This document shows, piece after piece, positions 51,241-63,805 of a stretch of DNA of 64,000 nt. The position numbers and the translations under genes were made by a program. The notes under the pieces are model-generated. The model saw only the letters and a list, made by a program, of their open reading frames with translations, was not told the origin of the DNA and did not search any database. Origin of the DNA: Lobosporangium transversale (Eukaryota; Mortierellomycota; Mortierellomycetes; Mortierellales; Mortierellaceae); contig NW_019028986.1 in assembly GCF_002105155.1 (NCBI RefSeq), forward strand, positions 388,501 to 452,500, in the 5' to 3' direction. Position 1 is the first letter of the stretch; each line of letters opens with the position of its first letter.

Positions 51241-51937
51241 ATATATATATACATATATGAATCGTAGAATGTATAGTCAACCGTGCAATATGTTTGGAGA
51301 TATACCAAGCAATATCATCTTCACGAACAACTTGTTTGCTTTTGCAGTTACGTTCACTTAGAAGTCATAGGTATCTCATTATTGAACGTAGAACTCACTA
51401 GGAAGTGTCGTTGAAGGCAAGTAAAGTATGGCATAATATCGTGCCATAACCATTTAGCATTTATCCTAAAGCCGAGCGACCAATATAGCATTCATGCCTC
51501 ATCCGTCTATGCTCATAGAAAAAATAAGGGCTTATATTACTGCCATCTTTTTTAATACATGGCTTTGCCCAGAGAAATGAAAAAAGAAAAATGGTCAAGC
51601 TTGTCTCTTATTATGGCAGTTATCATCATGATCATCAGGACTTGTGTTTGTCAGCCTTTGTAGATTGTGTGTCGGATTGTAGACACTACGACTCTCGTTC
51701 CTTCCTTGGACTGTCTAATTTTAATTAGATTTGACACGTTGCATGGCAAGCTCTTCTTTCCTCTCAGTGCAGTTTAAAAGAAAACGTGTGCCTGTTGCAT
51801 CTCTTCATCTCATCTTTCATTGTTCATCAATTACCACCATCCTCATTATCCCCGGAGGGCAGGCAATAATAACAACAGCACTAACAACTAAACACTCCGC
51901 TAGAACTGCTTCAGCCGGGCAAAATCAAACATACCTA
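51241..51937. other. Intergenic promoter of SEC18, 0.7 kb
   Basis: Tandem intergenic space between the deubiquitinase and SEC18. The SEC18 reading frame is open for 69 codons upstream of the chosen ATG, but the sequence there is not conserved-looking and is treated as 5' UTR. No other gene was seen. Confidence 0.55.
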
Positions 51938-52753
51938 ATGAACAACTACCCTAACGACCGCGGGTACAACACCTCACCCAATCCCATGGGAGGTCAGGGA
52001 CCGAGAATGCCTCCCCGTCCGAGTGGACCCATTTCGAACAACGCTAGTGGCGCTGCTGGTGGGGCTACTGGAGGTCCAGGCTCATATCAACCCAAGACTT
52101 CATATGGTGCAGCACCTGACAGCCATGGATCTTATACCCACCAAAACTCGTATGGACAGCCTGCGCCACGTCAGCAACAGTCGCATCAGAACCAGCCTGC
52201 TTTCCAACCCCAGCCATCAAAGAGGATGAGAGCTGTCAAGACGTCGCACGAGCGTTATGCTTTAACCAACTACGTTGTGGCCAATGCCCAAGATTTTTCA
52301 TCTCATACTCGCTATATCTTGGTCGAGCATCAGTTTGTGTTTTCAATCAAGTATGTAAGACAAAGAAAAATGAGGGACTTCATCAATGCTTTCAGTTGCT
52401 ATTATTATTATTATTTCCTTGGTACACGATGTTATTACTTGAAGAAAGAACAATAGCGCTCTTGTTACTTTCATATGAGCGGCATATTACTGTCCACGTG
52501 TATTTACAAGAATATCTTTTTTAATATTATTATTGACATATTTGATCTAGTTTTGAGGATGGCTTTCCAGTAGGATGTTTAGGATTCAGTAACTTGCAGC
52601 GCAAATGGATCAACACACCACTTAATAAGGAAATTGATGTCCAACCGTTTGATCCGAGCTTGGATGGACATGATGTTTATCTCTCGACCCTTGAAGTTGA
52701 GGTAATGCTATAATGCTTGTAATCTTTGTTGTAATTATAATTGCATATCATTG

Positions 52754-52787
<34 letters not shown>

Positions 52788-52966
52788 CTGACGTCTTATT
52801 GACTGAAGTATTATGTTTCATACATCCTATCATTCTTTCATTCAGGTCGCATTGATGGTGAAGAACAATGAATTCCGAGGCGAGTTCGATGCGAAGGAGA
52901 TGTCACGTCAGTTCATTAGTGTAAGTATTTGGCCAGTCTTTAGTTTCTTTAAGTGCCACTATCGTG

Positions 52967-52999
<33 letters not shown>

Positions 53000-55202
53000 T
53001 AAGTTTTATGATCGATGACTTGAATGTAGGTTTTCAATAATCAAGTTTTATCAATTGAGCAAGCTTTGGTGCAGGATTTCCAGGAGGTTAGGTTGATCAT
53101 GGTGCCTAAGAAGGTTGAGCTTGTTGGCTCGGATGCACTTATGAATGGTTTACGTGGACCAGATGGACAGGAAATCCGTGAGTGCATGTTCCTTCCATGA
53201 AAAAAAAAAAAAAAAAAAAAGTACGAGTGTTGCTCATCCAATGGGATCGCTAATCAACTTCTATAATGGCTTTCCTTTATTCTATATTTATGAAATCAGA
53301 GGGACGAACTGGTTTCCGTGGAGTGTTAACCCAGCAGACTCAAATTCAGTTTGTGAGGGCTCAAGACTCAAATATTAAACTTCGAGGTGCGGCCAGAAAG
53401 TAAGTTTTGGTACTCTATAGTTTATGGGGAGCACTAAAGAAAAAAAAATTATAACAAAACTAATGTCTTCTAACTACTACCCTACGTAGCAAGCCTGCAG
53501 TTACTCTCATCCAGCCTGATTTCAAGTTTGAGGATATGGGCATTGGTGGATTGGATAAGGAATTTAGCAACATGTTCCGTCGTGCCTTCGCCTCCCGCAT
53601 TTTCCCACCATCAATTGTGGAAAAGATGGGTATCCAGCACGTGAAGGGTATCTTGCTGTATGGTCCTCCAGGTACTGGAAAAACATTGATGGCTCGTGAG
53701 ATTGGCAAGATGTTAAACGGTCGTGAGCCGAAGATTGTGAACGGGCCTGAGGTGCTGTCTAAATTTGTGGGCCAGTCTGAGGAGAACATCCGAAAACTGT
53801 TCATTGACGCTGAAAATGAATACAAGGATAAAGGCGAGGATTCGAGTTTACATATCATTATCTTTGATGAATTGGATGCGATCTGCAAACAGCGTGGATC
53901 CAAGAACGACAACACAGGTGTAGGAGACTCGGTTGTGAATCAGCTTTTGGCAAAGATGGATGGCGTAGAGCAGTTGAATAATATTTTAATTATCGGTATG
54001 ACCAACAGGAAGGATATGATCGATGAGGCCTTGTTGCGTCCAGGACGTATGGAAGTCCACATGGAAATTGGATTACCAGATGAGCATGGTCGACTTCAGA
54101 TTCTGAAGATTCACACTCACAAGGTAATTTTTTTTATTTTTATTTATTTATTTTTTTTTTTTGAGCGGGTGTTTGCTGTTGCTCTATTATTTATATATTT
54201 ATTATGTGTCATTTATATCTTATATAGGCTATGCAAAATAACTTGCTTGCCTCGGACGTCGATTTGGTTGAGTTGGCGGCATTGACCAAGAACTTTACAG
54301 GAGCAGAGATCAATGGTCTTGTTAAATCAGCCACATCGTTTGCATTCAACCGTCATGTCAAGGTTGGGACACTGGCTGGTACAACAGGCGATCTTGAGAA
54401 CATGAAGATTCAACGTGCGGACTTTTTAGGCGCTTTGGAAGAAGTCCACGCAGCTTTTGGATCATCTGAAGAGGAACTTGATGCTTGCATCACCAACGGC
54501 ATCATCCATTTCTCGCCTCAGATCGACAGAATCCTCAAAGAGGGTCAGCTTCGTGTAGAGCAAGTGCAGCACTCTGATCGCACACCTCTTGTCAGTTTAT
54601 TGCTTCATGGTCCTCCTGGCGCAGGAAAGACGGCATTGGCAGCAACAATTGCTATAGAATCACAGTTCCCATTCATTAAGCTGATTTCTCCTGAGACCAT
54701 GATTGGTATGAGTGAGATACAAAAAGTAAATGCTATCCACAGAGTCTTCCAAGATTCGTACAAGTCACCATTGAGTGTGATTGTGATGGATGATATTGAG
54801 CGTTTGTTAGATTACACTCCAATTGGCTCACGCTTCTCCAACACAGTCTTACAGGCCCTTGCAGTGCTACTGAAGAAACAACCACCCAAGGGCAGGAGAT
54901 TACTTGTTTTGACAACGACAACGAGACGACATGTGCTGGAGGAGATGGACCTGATGGATTCATTTTCATCTGAGCTATATGTGGAGAATTTGAGGACGCT
55001 GGAGGAAGTGAATTTTGTGGTAAAGGATCTGCAACTGTTCAAATCAGACGATGAACGTCGGACTGCTATGGCTACGCTTGCCAAGAGTGGCATTGAGTCC
55101 AAACTTTCAATCAGTGTCAAGAAGTTGCTGATGACCATTGAAAAAGCACGTCAAGACAATGATTTGGTTGGTCGTTTCGTGAGCGACATGAGCATTTTTT
55201 AA
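51938..55202 (+). CDS. SEC18: Vesicular-fusion ATPase SEC18/NSF
   Basis: Hexameric AAA+ ATPase that, with alpha-SNAP, takes apart SNARE complexes after membrane fusion. Exons are 51938-52350, 52551-52701, 52846-52920, 53030-53177, 53300-53399, 53490-54123 and 54228-55202; 831 residues. A Gly/Pro/Gln/Ser-rich N-terminal extension of about 95 residues precedes the N domain ([18 protein letters not shown]). D1 has Walker A GPPGTGKT and Walker [11 protein letters not shown], with [20 protein letters not shown]2 has Walker A GPPGAGKT and [13 protein letters not shown]. The chosen ATG is the first in the frame giving a compact extension; upstream in-frame starts exist but look like leader. Two introns near exons 3 and 4 carry A or T runs of about 30 nt. 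Confidence 0.95.
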
Positions 55203-55522
55203 AAAAAAAAAAAAAAAATTGCAAATATCCTTGATCTTGAATTTGAGAATAAGATTTTTTGCGACCATTTTTGGTCACAATTTGAGTAGTTTTTTAAATG
55301 TGCTTTGTACGCAAAATAATATAGCTTTTTTTTTATTATTTTATTTGGTGTGATATTCCTCAAAACAACTCTGTTTTACTTTCAAGCAAAGAGGAACCTT
55401 ACATGTAGCGCATGTCCATTCTGACCGCAAGGTGGACTTCTTGCCTTTCCTAAGGCCCTAAATCCTGCAGTTTTCACACGGTATCCTACTCTTAACATCC
55501 CTGTCATCACTTTCTTTGGTTC

Positions 55523-55980
55523 TTATTTGGAAATGAAACCTTGGTAGATGTCGATGGGGCTTGGAAGAGAGTTTTTAGTAATGTATGAGCCTTTTGATAT
55601 CTTGAAAGTAGCCTCCGGGGACTCATCACTTTCTAGGCTCCTCTTTGAATTCCTTTGCTCGATAACAACTTGAGACTTAGATAATGATAAAAGTTGGTTT
55701 ACACAATTTAGGCGAAATTGGCAATGTATATTATTATCATTATTATTTTTTGATCTGTTCCTGGTACACATGAATTGACGATACGTGTATCTAATAATCA
55801 CAAGAAGAGCAGCATCCAAGAACGACTGGACCCCATCTGTACACTATAGTATTGGCGAAGTTGAACTGCGATATTAACCCCACCCAAAGTGACAAATTGT
55901 GAAAGCGAAATCGAGTTTCCGTCGTGATTGCGGGTGATACTAACATCTATTCCCTCATCAAATATTGTGGGAAATGGCAC
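55523..55980 (-). pseudogene. Possible broken coding remnant, family unknown
   Basis: Two overlapping minus-strand frames look protein-like: FPTIFDEGIDVSITRNHDG and QFVTLGGVNIAVQLRQYYS in one, then FLDAALLVIIRYTYRQFMC in the next. They join only through a frameshift near 55815-55835 and no start codon or splice model was found. It may be a decayed gene fragment or chance. Confidence 0.25.
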
Positions 55981-56241
55981 GAAGGCCTAGCGGTATGAAA
56001 GCGTAGAAAAGTAGCACTTTTATTGTTTGTCTCTCTCAGTATGACATTAAATGACCCTGGAAGGCATGAAGGCATAGTTTCAATTTAAATAAACCATTCT
56101 CATTCTCGAATGAATGTGAAAAAATGACTTCATAGTCTGGTCGTCGCATTAAAAATTGCGGTCGCAAATCAGGATACAGGACACATGTCGGCTCCCACGT
56201 GGCATTGATTGGCTAGATGGAATAGATCAAAGAATAGATTA

Positions 56242-56275
<34 letters not shown>

Positions 56276-56509
56276 TAAAAATATATATATATTAAAATAA
56301 AAATAAGATTATAATTGATGAGTTATGCAGGTGTAAAACCGGTGCCATGCATGTTTACTCGTCTATTATCCGAGCGAAAATCCATTTCGAAATAGCATTG
56401 ACGGATTACCAACTATTAATAAACAGCATAGCATCAAACAGAATCATTTTCGCTCACAACTCGCTCATCAAAGTCCCACCTTCAACATTTACATCCACAT
56501 CCAAAGCAC

Positions 56510-56575
56510 GACCCCAATCTCCCAATCTCCCAATCTCCACGTTGAACATATTGAGCATATTGAGCATATTTAAAA
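56510..56575. repeat. Short tandem repeats (CCCAATCT x3; CATATTGAG x3)
   Basis: Three copies of an 8-nt CCAATCTC unit are followed within 15 nt by three copies of a 9-nt CATATTGAG-type unit, in the upstream region of the RGS gene. Confidence 0.7.
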
Positions 56576-56779
56576 AAAAGCCAAGTATAAGGAGAGATGA
56601 AAGGAAAACACGGAGGTACACCAATTTATATCATGAAGGAAAGAGCGAACGGGTACGTGGTGCATGCAAAACAAGCAATAAAAACAGGGGACAGTGTGTT
56701 TAACAGGAAGTTGTGCAAAAAAAAAAAAAAAAAAAAAACTGGGCTCCCAAAGTTATTGGCTTATTGAATGTGGCATTTT

Positions 56780-56862
56780 AGACCAAGCATTGGGCATATT
56801 TTGAGATTGGGCATTGGGCACTGGGCATTGGACATTATAGTGTGCATCAAGCATTGGGCCAC
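56780..56862. repeat. Imperfect TTGGGCA repeat cluster
   Basis: At least six GGGCATT/GGGCACT-type units spread over about 80 nt. CCAAT-like complements (TTGG) recur throughout, which could make this a multi-site promoter element. Confidence 0.6.
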
Positions 56863-57023
56863 AATCCAATTCTGTTTATTTTGTTCTGACCGAACAAGTC
56901 CCCGACGACGAACGACGTGGGGCATGATAAAGCTGACCGTTACCTTTCTCCTTTTTTATCGTTGATGCCACTGTTTGCCTTCTTTGATGTCAATTCTTCT
57001 CACGCGATAAATTCAGGTCAAGG

Positions 57024-57054
<31 letters not shown>

Positions 57055-57239
57055 TACCTATTGTTTATTCCTCAACGCTCATTGCTCATTCAGGTCGCAT
57101 TCATCTTTCATTCTCATTCATTTGGAAGAAGAAGAAAAAAAAAACGCGGCTCTCATATAAATGCTCTTTCTAATATAGTTAGATGATCTTTGACAAAAAA
57201 CACTAATCTTCACTTAAAAAAAAAAAAAAAAAAAAAAAA

Positions 57240-60200
57240 ATGCAAAAGCAAGAGGAACTAATGTTGAGTCGGCGCCAAAGGATACTTTCATCTATCTCCC
57301 ACTACATCCCATTGCACATTGTCCTGAATCGACCAACAGGGGTGTCCTTTTCTATTACAGCCCTAAAATCCATAACGATCGAACGGTTGGCCCGTCAGAT
57401 CGAAGCGGAATATGCATTTTTGATTGAACGAGAAGTAGGCCATTCTCATTTTCCAGTGATAGAGTGTGGTGCGTTATTTGATCACATTGAGTCACCTTTG
57501 CCATCATCATTTCCATCACCATCACGAAGAAGAAGAAGGAGTGGAAGTGCAAGAAAAGGGAGGCTAACAAGTCAAGAAGGAAGGGTGACGGAGGATGGAG
57601 AGGACTATGGAGGCTACGAAGACAGTGTGGACAACAATGAATTATATGAGACGGATGAACGAGAAGAAGCCGAGTCCCGAGGAGTGCAACTCAGGTTCAC
57701 AGACAAGATAGAGGATGTATTGGATAGGAACAGTACTGTTCATGTTGTAAACATTGATCAAGGTAAAGTAAAAGCAAAAGTAGGAGTAGAGACAGGTTTG
57801 ATTGGATATCACAAACGGGACGACGCACGCGTCTTTCAATTGTGATACGCGCATTTCCTTTGTTTCTTATTAGGCTTGACAATTTTATCACACAACCGTA
57901 TTTATATATTTTCTATTCTACTGTTGTTCAAGCGGATGGTTGTGAGCAAATAACATTAACAGATGGATACCAACACAATACACGCGAACACACGTTTGTA
58001 AACATTCATGACTTTTAATTGGAGATTGATGGCAATCTGGAAGGATTTAATTTGATGGTACCGATTAATTGATGGCAAAAAAAAAAAAAAAAAAGAAAAA
58101 GTTCTACAAAAAGAAGTACATGAGAGAATACAATACTAAAAACGTGGAGAGAAGAAAAAATAAGATGCCACGCTAGCAACAATTGGGAAGCCCCACCATC
58201 TAAACATATCATGCATACATCTGCATGGTCACAAATAAAAAGAACTCTAATCACAACCATGGACTTTTGTTGGTGTAGAAGAAACAATTGCATACCAAAA
58301 CCATTACATTGCCTTGTAATGATGTCTCAAATCACATACCAAGCAATGGTCAATCCAAAAGTCGGATATTAACTTTTTATTCTTCCTTCATTCGCTCTTC
58401 ACATATTCTATTTTCTCTCCTTCCTTCTTTTCTTCTTTCTCTCCTGCGCTTTTTGCCCTTTTTCATCTTTTCTGTCTTATATTGCTCACACTCCGAATCT
58501 ATTCGGAGAAAAGGCCTTGGATTGGGACGCAAGCTATCACTAAGAGATCTCATTTTGGCCGTTCATCAAGAAACCGCTACAGATCAGAGCCTCACACAGC
58601 CGCATCCTCCTGCTCCTTCTATCTCTTCTACACCATCATTGATATCGTCGTCTCTATCTCATTTTAACACTCAAAACACCAACAATACCTCGGCATCTTC
58701 ATCTCCTCTAAACATCGATCTACACCCTTATACTACCACTACCGTCACTGCCATCACTACTGCCTCTCACAGAAGTAAATCCGGGATAACTTCAAACCGA
58801 TCAGCAGTCCCTGTCATAGGGGCCTCAACGTCTTCTACTCAAATCTTGTCAGAGTCTCCAAAAGACTATATCAGTTATTCAACAAACATCTCTCGTTTGG
58901 ATCCTCAATCGTTAGACTCGCCGATGGCACTCAGAACAACACATCAGGCGTTTAATATTGGCTTACAACCAGGATTGGATACGAGGGCGTCAACTGAAAC
59001 CACTGATACAATCATCACCTTGCTCACATCGCCCTGCGTCCCTTCGATACCCCTATCTCCCAGGCAAGTAGCGGCGACGGCAGGCTCCAAGGACACTATG
59101 GAAGGACCTTCATCACCACTCATACCATCTCTCCCACCAGTAGTTCCTCCTAAAGACAACAAGCGTATTGATTATGATTCATGGCATCGAGCGTCAGAGT
59201 ACTCAAGTAAAACTGACGTGACGACTACGCCAAATTGTGGCGATCAAAAACATAAACACAGCAATAGTAGTAACCACAACAGCAACAATACATTTCGACC
59301 CTTAACTCGCCCATACTCGCGGCCTCGAGGCACAGGCATCCTATTGAATCTTGAATCGTCCTTAAACGATACACTGTTTCAAGAGATACTGCATAACAAG
59401 ATTGCACTTGATCACTTCCGTCAGTTTTGTTTCCAAGAATATTCGATTGAGAATCTACTTTTTTGGATGGATGTGGAGCTATTTGCAAAACCAAGCCTAG
59501 AACTGTTAGAAATGGACCGGAAGAGGAGGAGGATAGATGAACAGCAGAAACAACTACTGCAACGAGAAAACCGAGGCGTTCAAGGTGCTGACATAGCCCT
59601 GAAAGAAGATAATCCTTGCACCGTAGATGAAAATAATGAAAATAACAATGGTGATGACGATAGTGAGGGATGGCAAGCAGAAGCAGGGCATTTTGCAGTG
59701 CAACATGCTCGGTACATTTACTTGACTTATATTGATTCATGCGGTCCACTCCAAGTTAACCTGAGCGACGAGAGTCGGTCAGATATTCCATGGCCGATCT
59801 TGGATTATCAGCCATCTCAATCATATGACATTAACAAATCCGCCAAGGGCCATAAGACAAAGCATCACGTAAAAGATGAAAGCGACGACGTTGAAGAAAA
59901 CGAGGTCATTGGGTGGCCTGTAGACCGCCACATGTTTGATAGCGCACAGGAGCACACGTATCAATTGATGAAAGGCCATACTCTTGTCCGTTTTGAAGAG
60001 AGCGCTCTATGGAAAATGGTCGAGAAGATCAAGAGAGAACGTAGGTTTTTTTTTTTTTTTTTCCCCTCCTTTAATGCAATATTTGTTAGAATGCTTGCTA
60101 CTATAACATGAGGCTAAGCTTAGTGCTCGGTAAACTTAATGTTGCAACTGTTAGAGCCAGATGTGTATGCGAAGGCAAGTATCCCAGGGCCTCTTAACTC

Positions 60201-63200
60201 ATGCTACCGCCCTGACCCCTCTGTCATCCTCTCGACTGTCTCTCGTTCAAAATCACGTCGACCCACTGCAAACCCTGCAACCCTATATAACTGGAATAAC
60301 TCAACATCTGATCTTGATCGGTGGCGAGATAAAGAAGAGGCCCTTGCTTTAACGATGAGTCAATATTTTGGCCCTATTCCTGCATCAATTCTTCGCCCTG
60401 GAACAGTGATCCTGGGCCTAGGAAGAGACGAAGATGGCGATTTGGAAAATGAACTAGATGACTTTGATGTCTGCGAGGAGCTGGCTCATGGTCATGGTCA
60501 TGTTCCTTCGGTCGGGTATGGATCAAGCGGCTGCCGCAGCAGCTTTAGTAAATCACTAGGTGCAAAGAGGAGCAGGTTTGCAAAGCGACTCGGTGGCCAT
60601 CGCCCCAATAGGCGCAGCAAGGACTTATGGAATGCGGATGATGAGTCAACAGATATCTACAACAACGATGCTACTACCGGAATCGACGCTATTGAAAATG
60701 GCAGGCGTACAACCCGCTGGATGGTGGCAGGGTATTTTAACGATCAGTACCGGCTTACGGCTGCACAGAGGAAGAGACTTTTGAGAAGGAATAATAAGTT
60801 GACCAAGTTCTTTGGAACTCGCGTAGATGGAGCATTGCGGCCTGCTGAATTTTCGGAAGATGCACAGAAAACTATTATATCTGAATCTGCCTCTGCATTT
60901 ACGTTTGATCAACATGGGCGTGGGCCAAGCGGAGCAGATCTGGCATCATTATTTTCAGGGCCACCGCCTCACTTGACTTATGCGCTATCATCTTCAACGA
61001 TCCATGACATGAGCAAGGGCAAAGCTAAAAAGAGCATTGGTAGAAAAAGCAAACACACCATGGCGAAAAGGAATGCCCTGGAGACCAATGGAGCCAGCCG
61101 TAGTGAAGTGCTGTTGCTTCTTCCTGGAGCAGGTGGTCATAAAGCTACCAATAGAGGCAACATTAGAACTAACCGGTCGAAGTCCGCGGCCATCCTGCAA
61201 ATGTTCAAGAAGGCTACGAGCGATTTAGGAGAAGATATCAAGACCAATGGTTATAGATCATTCAACTCGTCTTCACTATCCCATGACTCTATGGATACTC
61301 AAAGATCTCCAGTCTCTTCAAAATATTCAAAGGTCAGTAGCAGGAAGCCAAGTAGTAACGAGGATGGAGGTATAGGACGCTTTAGCTCCGCGACAGCTCC
61401 TGAGACGCTTCAATGCCGACGCATTTTCGCTCATCCACATCCGCTCTGGAGTGGTTCTCTTTCGGACCAGGAAGGGTTTGGTTCTACAACACCTGGGTAC
61501 CGTCGCGGGCTATCAATTCTCAGCATTGGGACTAATAATAATAATGTCAGCGGGAATGGGAGCAGCAGTAAATCGCCAACAAGTCCGACAAGCACGTTGA
61601 ACATGACTGCATCATTTTCTCAATTTCAAGACAGAATTATTGATCGTCAGTCGATGACAACGAGGCGCAAGAAGGCCGACAAGCTCTCGATGTTCTTTGG
61701 GGCTCAGCTGACTACTCACGAATTATCATCGCAATTGCCGATGGACCATACGGAATTCGGTCTCGACAATACCATCTTTAATGACAACCAACATTCAGAG
61801 GAACGCAAAGTTGAAAACAAAGTACGTTACAGACGCCCCAGGGCAACAGGGCCGGCCTACTCCTCTGTTAACCAGTTGTCACATCGGCAGCGAACCATTT
61901 TATGGAAGCGCAACAAGAAGCTGCGCGGCCTTTTGGGTGAGACTCTGCCAGAATCTGAGGTGGCACTGGCATTGACGCGCCCTGTCTTGGATGTATCAGA
62001 GTCAGATGAGAGGCACCAGGCGGGCTAGTGCAAGCACCAGTGCCAGCAGTAAGAAGCAGAGAAGAAGGCGCAGGGGCTTTCTGCATGGCCGCAGGTATGG
62101 AGTCTATAGCAACAGAGACGAAACCCAAGATGAAAAGGAGAAGTTGGAATTGAGCGAAGGTGCTGATGGGGTGAATAGGAAAGCTGGAGAGATAGTAAGG
62201 ATCCGTTCTAATCGAGCAAAAAGTCAAAGCCGGATAGTCAGGCGCACCTACAGCACGAGGACGCACCACCCATCTGTCGTGTCGGTTTCATCTAAGAGGA
62301 GCCAAATCCGGATGACAAGAGCCAATGCACTTGACCTAGCACGAGCATACAGCAACTATTCTTTGAACTCTCTCCAGCCTAAAGATATGACGCATACAAG
62401 CTCTTTTCAATATGAGGATGACATCGGTGCCCATGGCGATGATGGTTATTATGAGCTAACATTACCACATTCATCGACCCCGTCTAGGCGTAAACAGAGC
62501 ATTGTATCTTCTGAAGCATCTGATTATACTGACAGCGGCAGTTACCTCTGTATTGATGTTAAGATGGAGGCTACTGACATTGGTCGTAGCAGAAGTCTGG
62601 ACTCGATGAGCCATTTTCATCACAAGAAAAAAATGGACAAGATTCAGCAATTCCTTGGGGATCGGGTCCCCGAACAAGACCTTTGGATGGGCACATTCGG
62701 GCGTGAGAGGGCACGAGAGATGATGGACATGAACTTGCTTTCACCAGCACGCTCGACAGGCTCTGGGTCGTCTCATTTATTGAATAAGCATGAACTGTCA
62801 CCCAAAGATAAAAACAAATATGGCAATGCGTCCACTGAACTTAAGGGCACGATGAGATCCACAACTACAGCCGCAGCCGTAGCCATGGCCGTAGCTGCAG
62901 GACCTGTCCCTGAGGTAGTAGCAGGAAAGGGAACAATCAGGAAGCGATCGGCAGCAACGACAATAATGACAACACTTCCTGGCGACCTAAAACTGGAACG
63001 ATCGCTTTCAGATACACCGACACATTCCTTTGGACGATTAAAGCAAGACGTGCCATCAGGGGACCTATCACAACAGCATCAATTACCGCCACAGCCACAG
63101 AGTTGGCTTAGTAAGATAACTAATGATGCCTCCATGGATAGCACTATAGCCACGCCTTTACAAGATTCCTGTGTAAATCCCTCATCAGACAAATCGTTAT

Positions 63201-63805
63201 CAACACTAAATCTCGGGAACAACCATGACACCAACAAGTACCGCCACAACGAGGATGAACCAACACAGATCCTCCCACGACTGCGCGCCATGTCTGATAA
63301 AGATCAAGAACGGTTCTTGAGGCGAGCTCAGAAATTAGAAAAGCTATTTGGTCATTTCCCGCCATCGGCATTATTGTTAGAGGGCGCCTCGGCAATGGCT
63401 GGAGATTTAGCATCGCCGTCCTCATCACTGGTCAATATGAGTGCTGGTTCTGGTTTTAACACTGAAGTAACAGATGGTAACAGTAGTAATAACAACCCTT
63501 TCCCATCATTGCCTCCACTTCGTCAAAGGGGTCTTGCAAAACTAGCGGGACTGTTGAATCACTCTGATGGGAATACAAATGCAAACAATAATGCAGACTA
63601 CGAATATTACCATGGTAGTCTCTCATTCCCACCTAGGAGCAGCTCTCGCCAAAAGAAAGAAAACGGGAAGGGAAAGGACGCCAAGGATGAGCTGTCGTTC
63701 TTCACAAAGACAACACCATTGCATAGAATCTCGAGTGGTCGGTCAAGTGAAAATATGATGAAGTCATTGATTGTAACAGAAACACCATTCCACGTAGAAA
63801 TCTAA
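57240..63805 (+). CDS. Large RGS-domain protein with repeated KLxxFFG motif
   Basis: Probable regulator of heterotrimeric G-protein signalling. Modelled exons are 57240-57762, 58514-60040, 60155-61992 and 62054-63805, about 1879 residues. Residues about 20-75 form a conserved N-terminal block (IPLHIVLNRPTGVSFSITAL). RGS landmarks start near residue 455 (LNDTLFQEILHNKIALDHF, YSIENLLFWMDVELF) and the domain is split by a long acidic/basic insert before QEHTYQLMKGHTLVRFEESALWK. The rest is Ser/Arg-rich and disordered, with five copies of an R/K-x-x-K-L/I-x-x-F/L-F/L-G motif at about 60751, 61651, 61876, 62605 and 63281. The start ATG directly abuts an A tract of about 25 nt. Intron 1 is long (751 nt). 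The last junction is uncertain: a 61-nt intron or a +1 frameshift near 62025 would both join the frames. Confidence 0.8.

Larger units (their letters stand above)
55203..57239. other. Intergenic, 2 kb, with tandem repeats and a doubtful relic
   Basis: It holds the SEC18 3' end (an A tract follows the stop directly), a possible coding relic (55523-55980, minus), A tracts at about 56243-56273 and 57032-57054, two clusters of short tandem repeats (56510-56575 and 56780-56862), and the promoter of the RGS gene. Confidence 0.55.

Noticed and set aside
51731-51937. 69-codon N-terminal extension of SEC18
   Set aside because: The open frame has no resemblance to NSF and the compact Gly/Pro-rich start at 51938 is a better fit.
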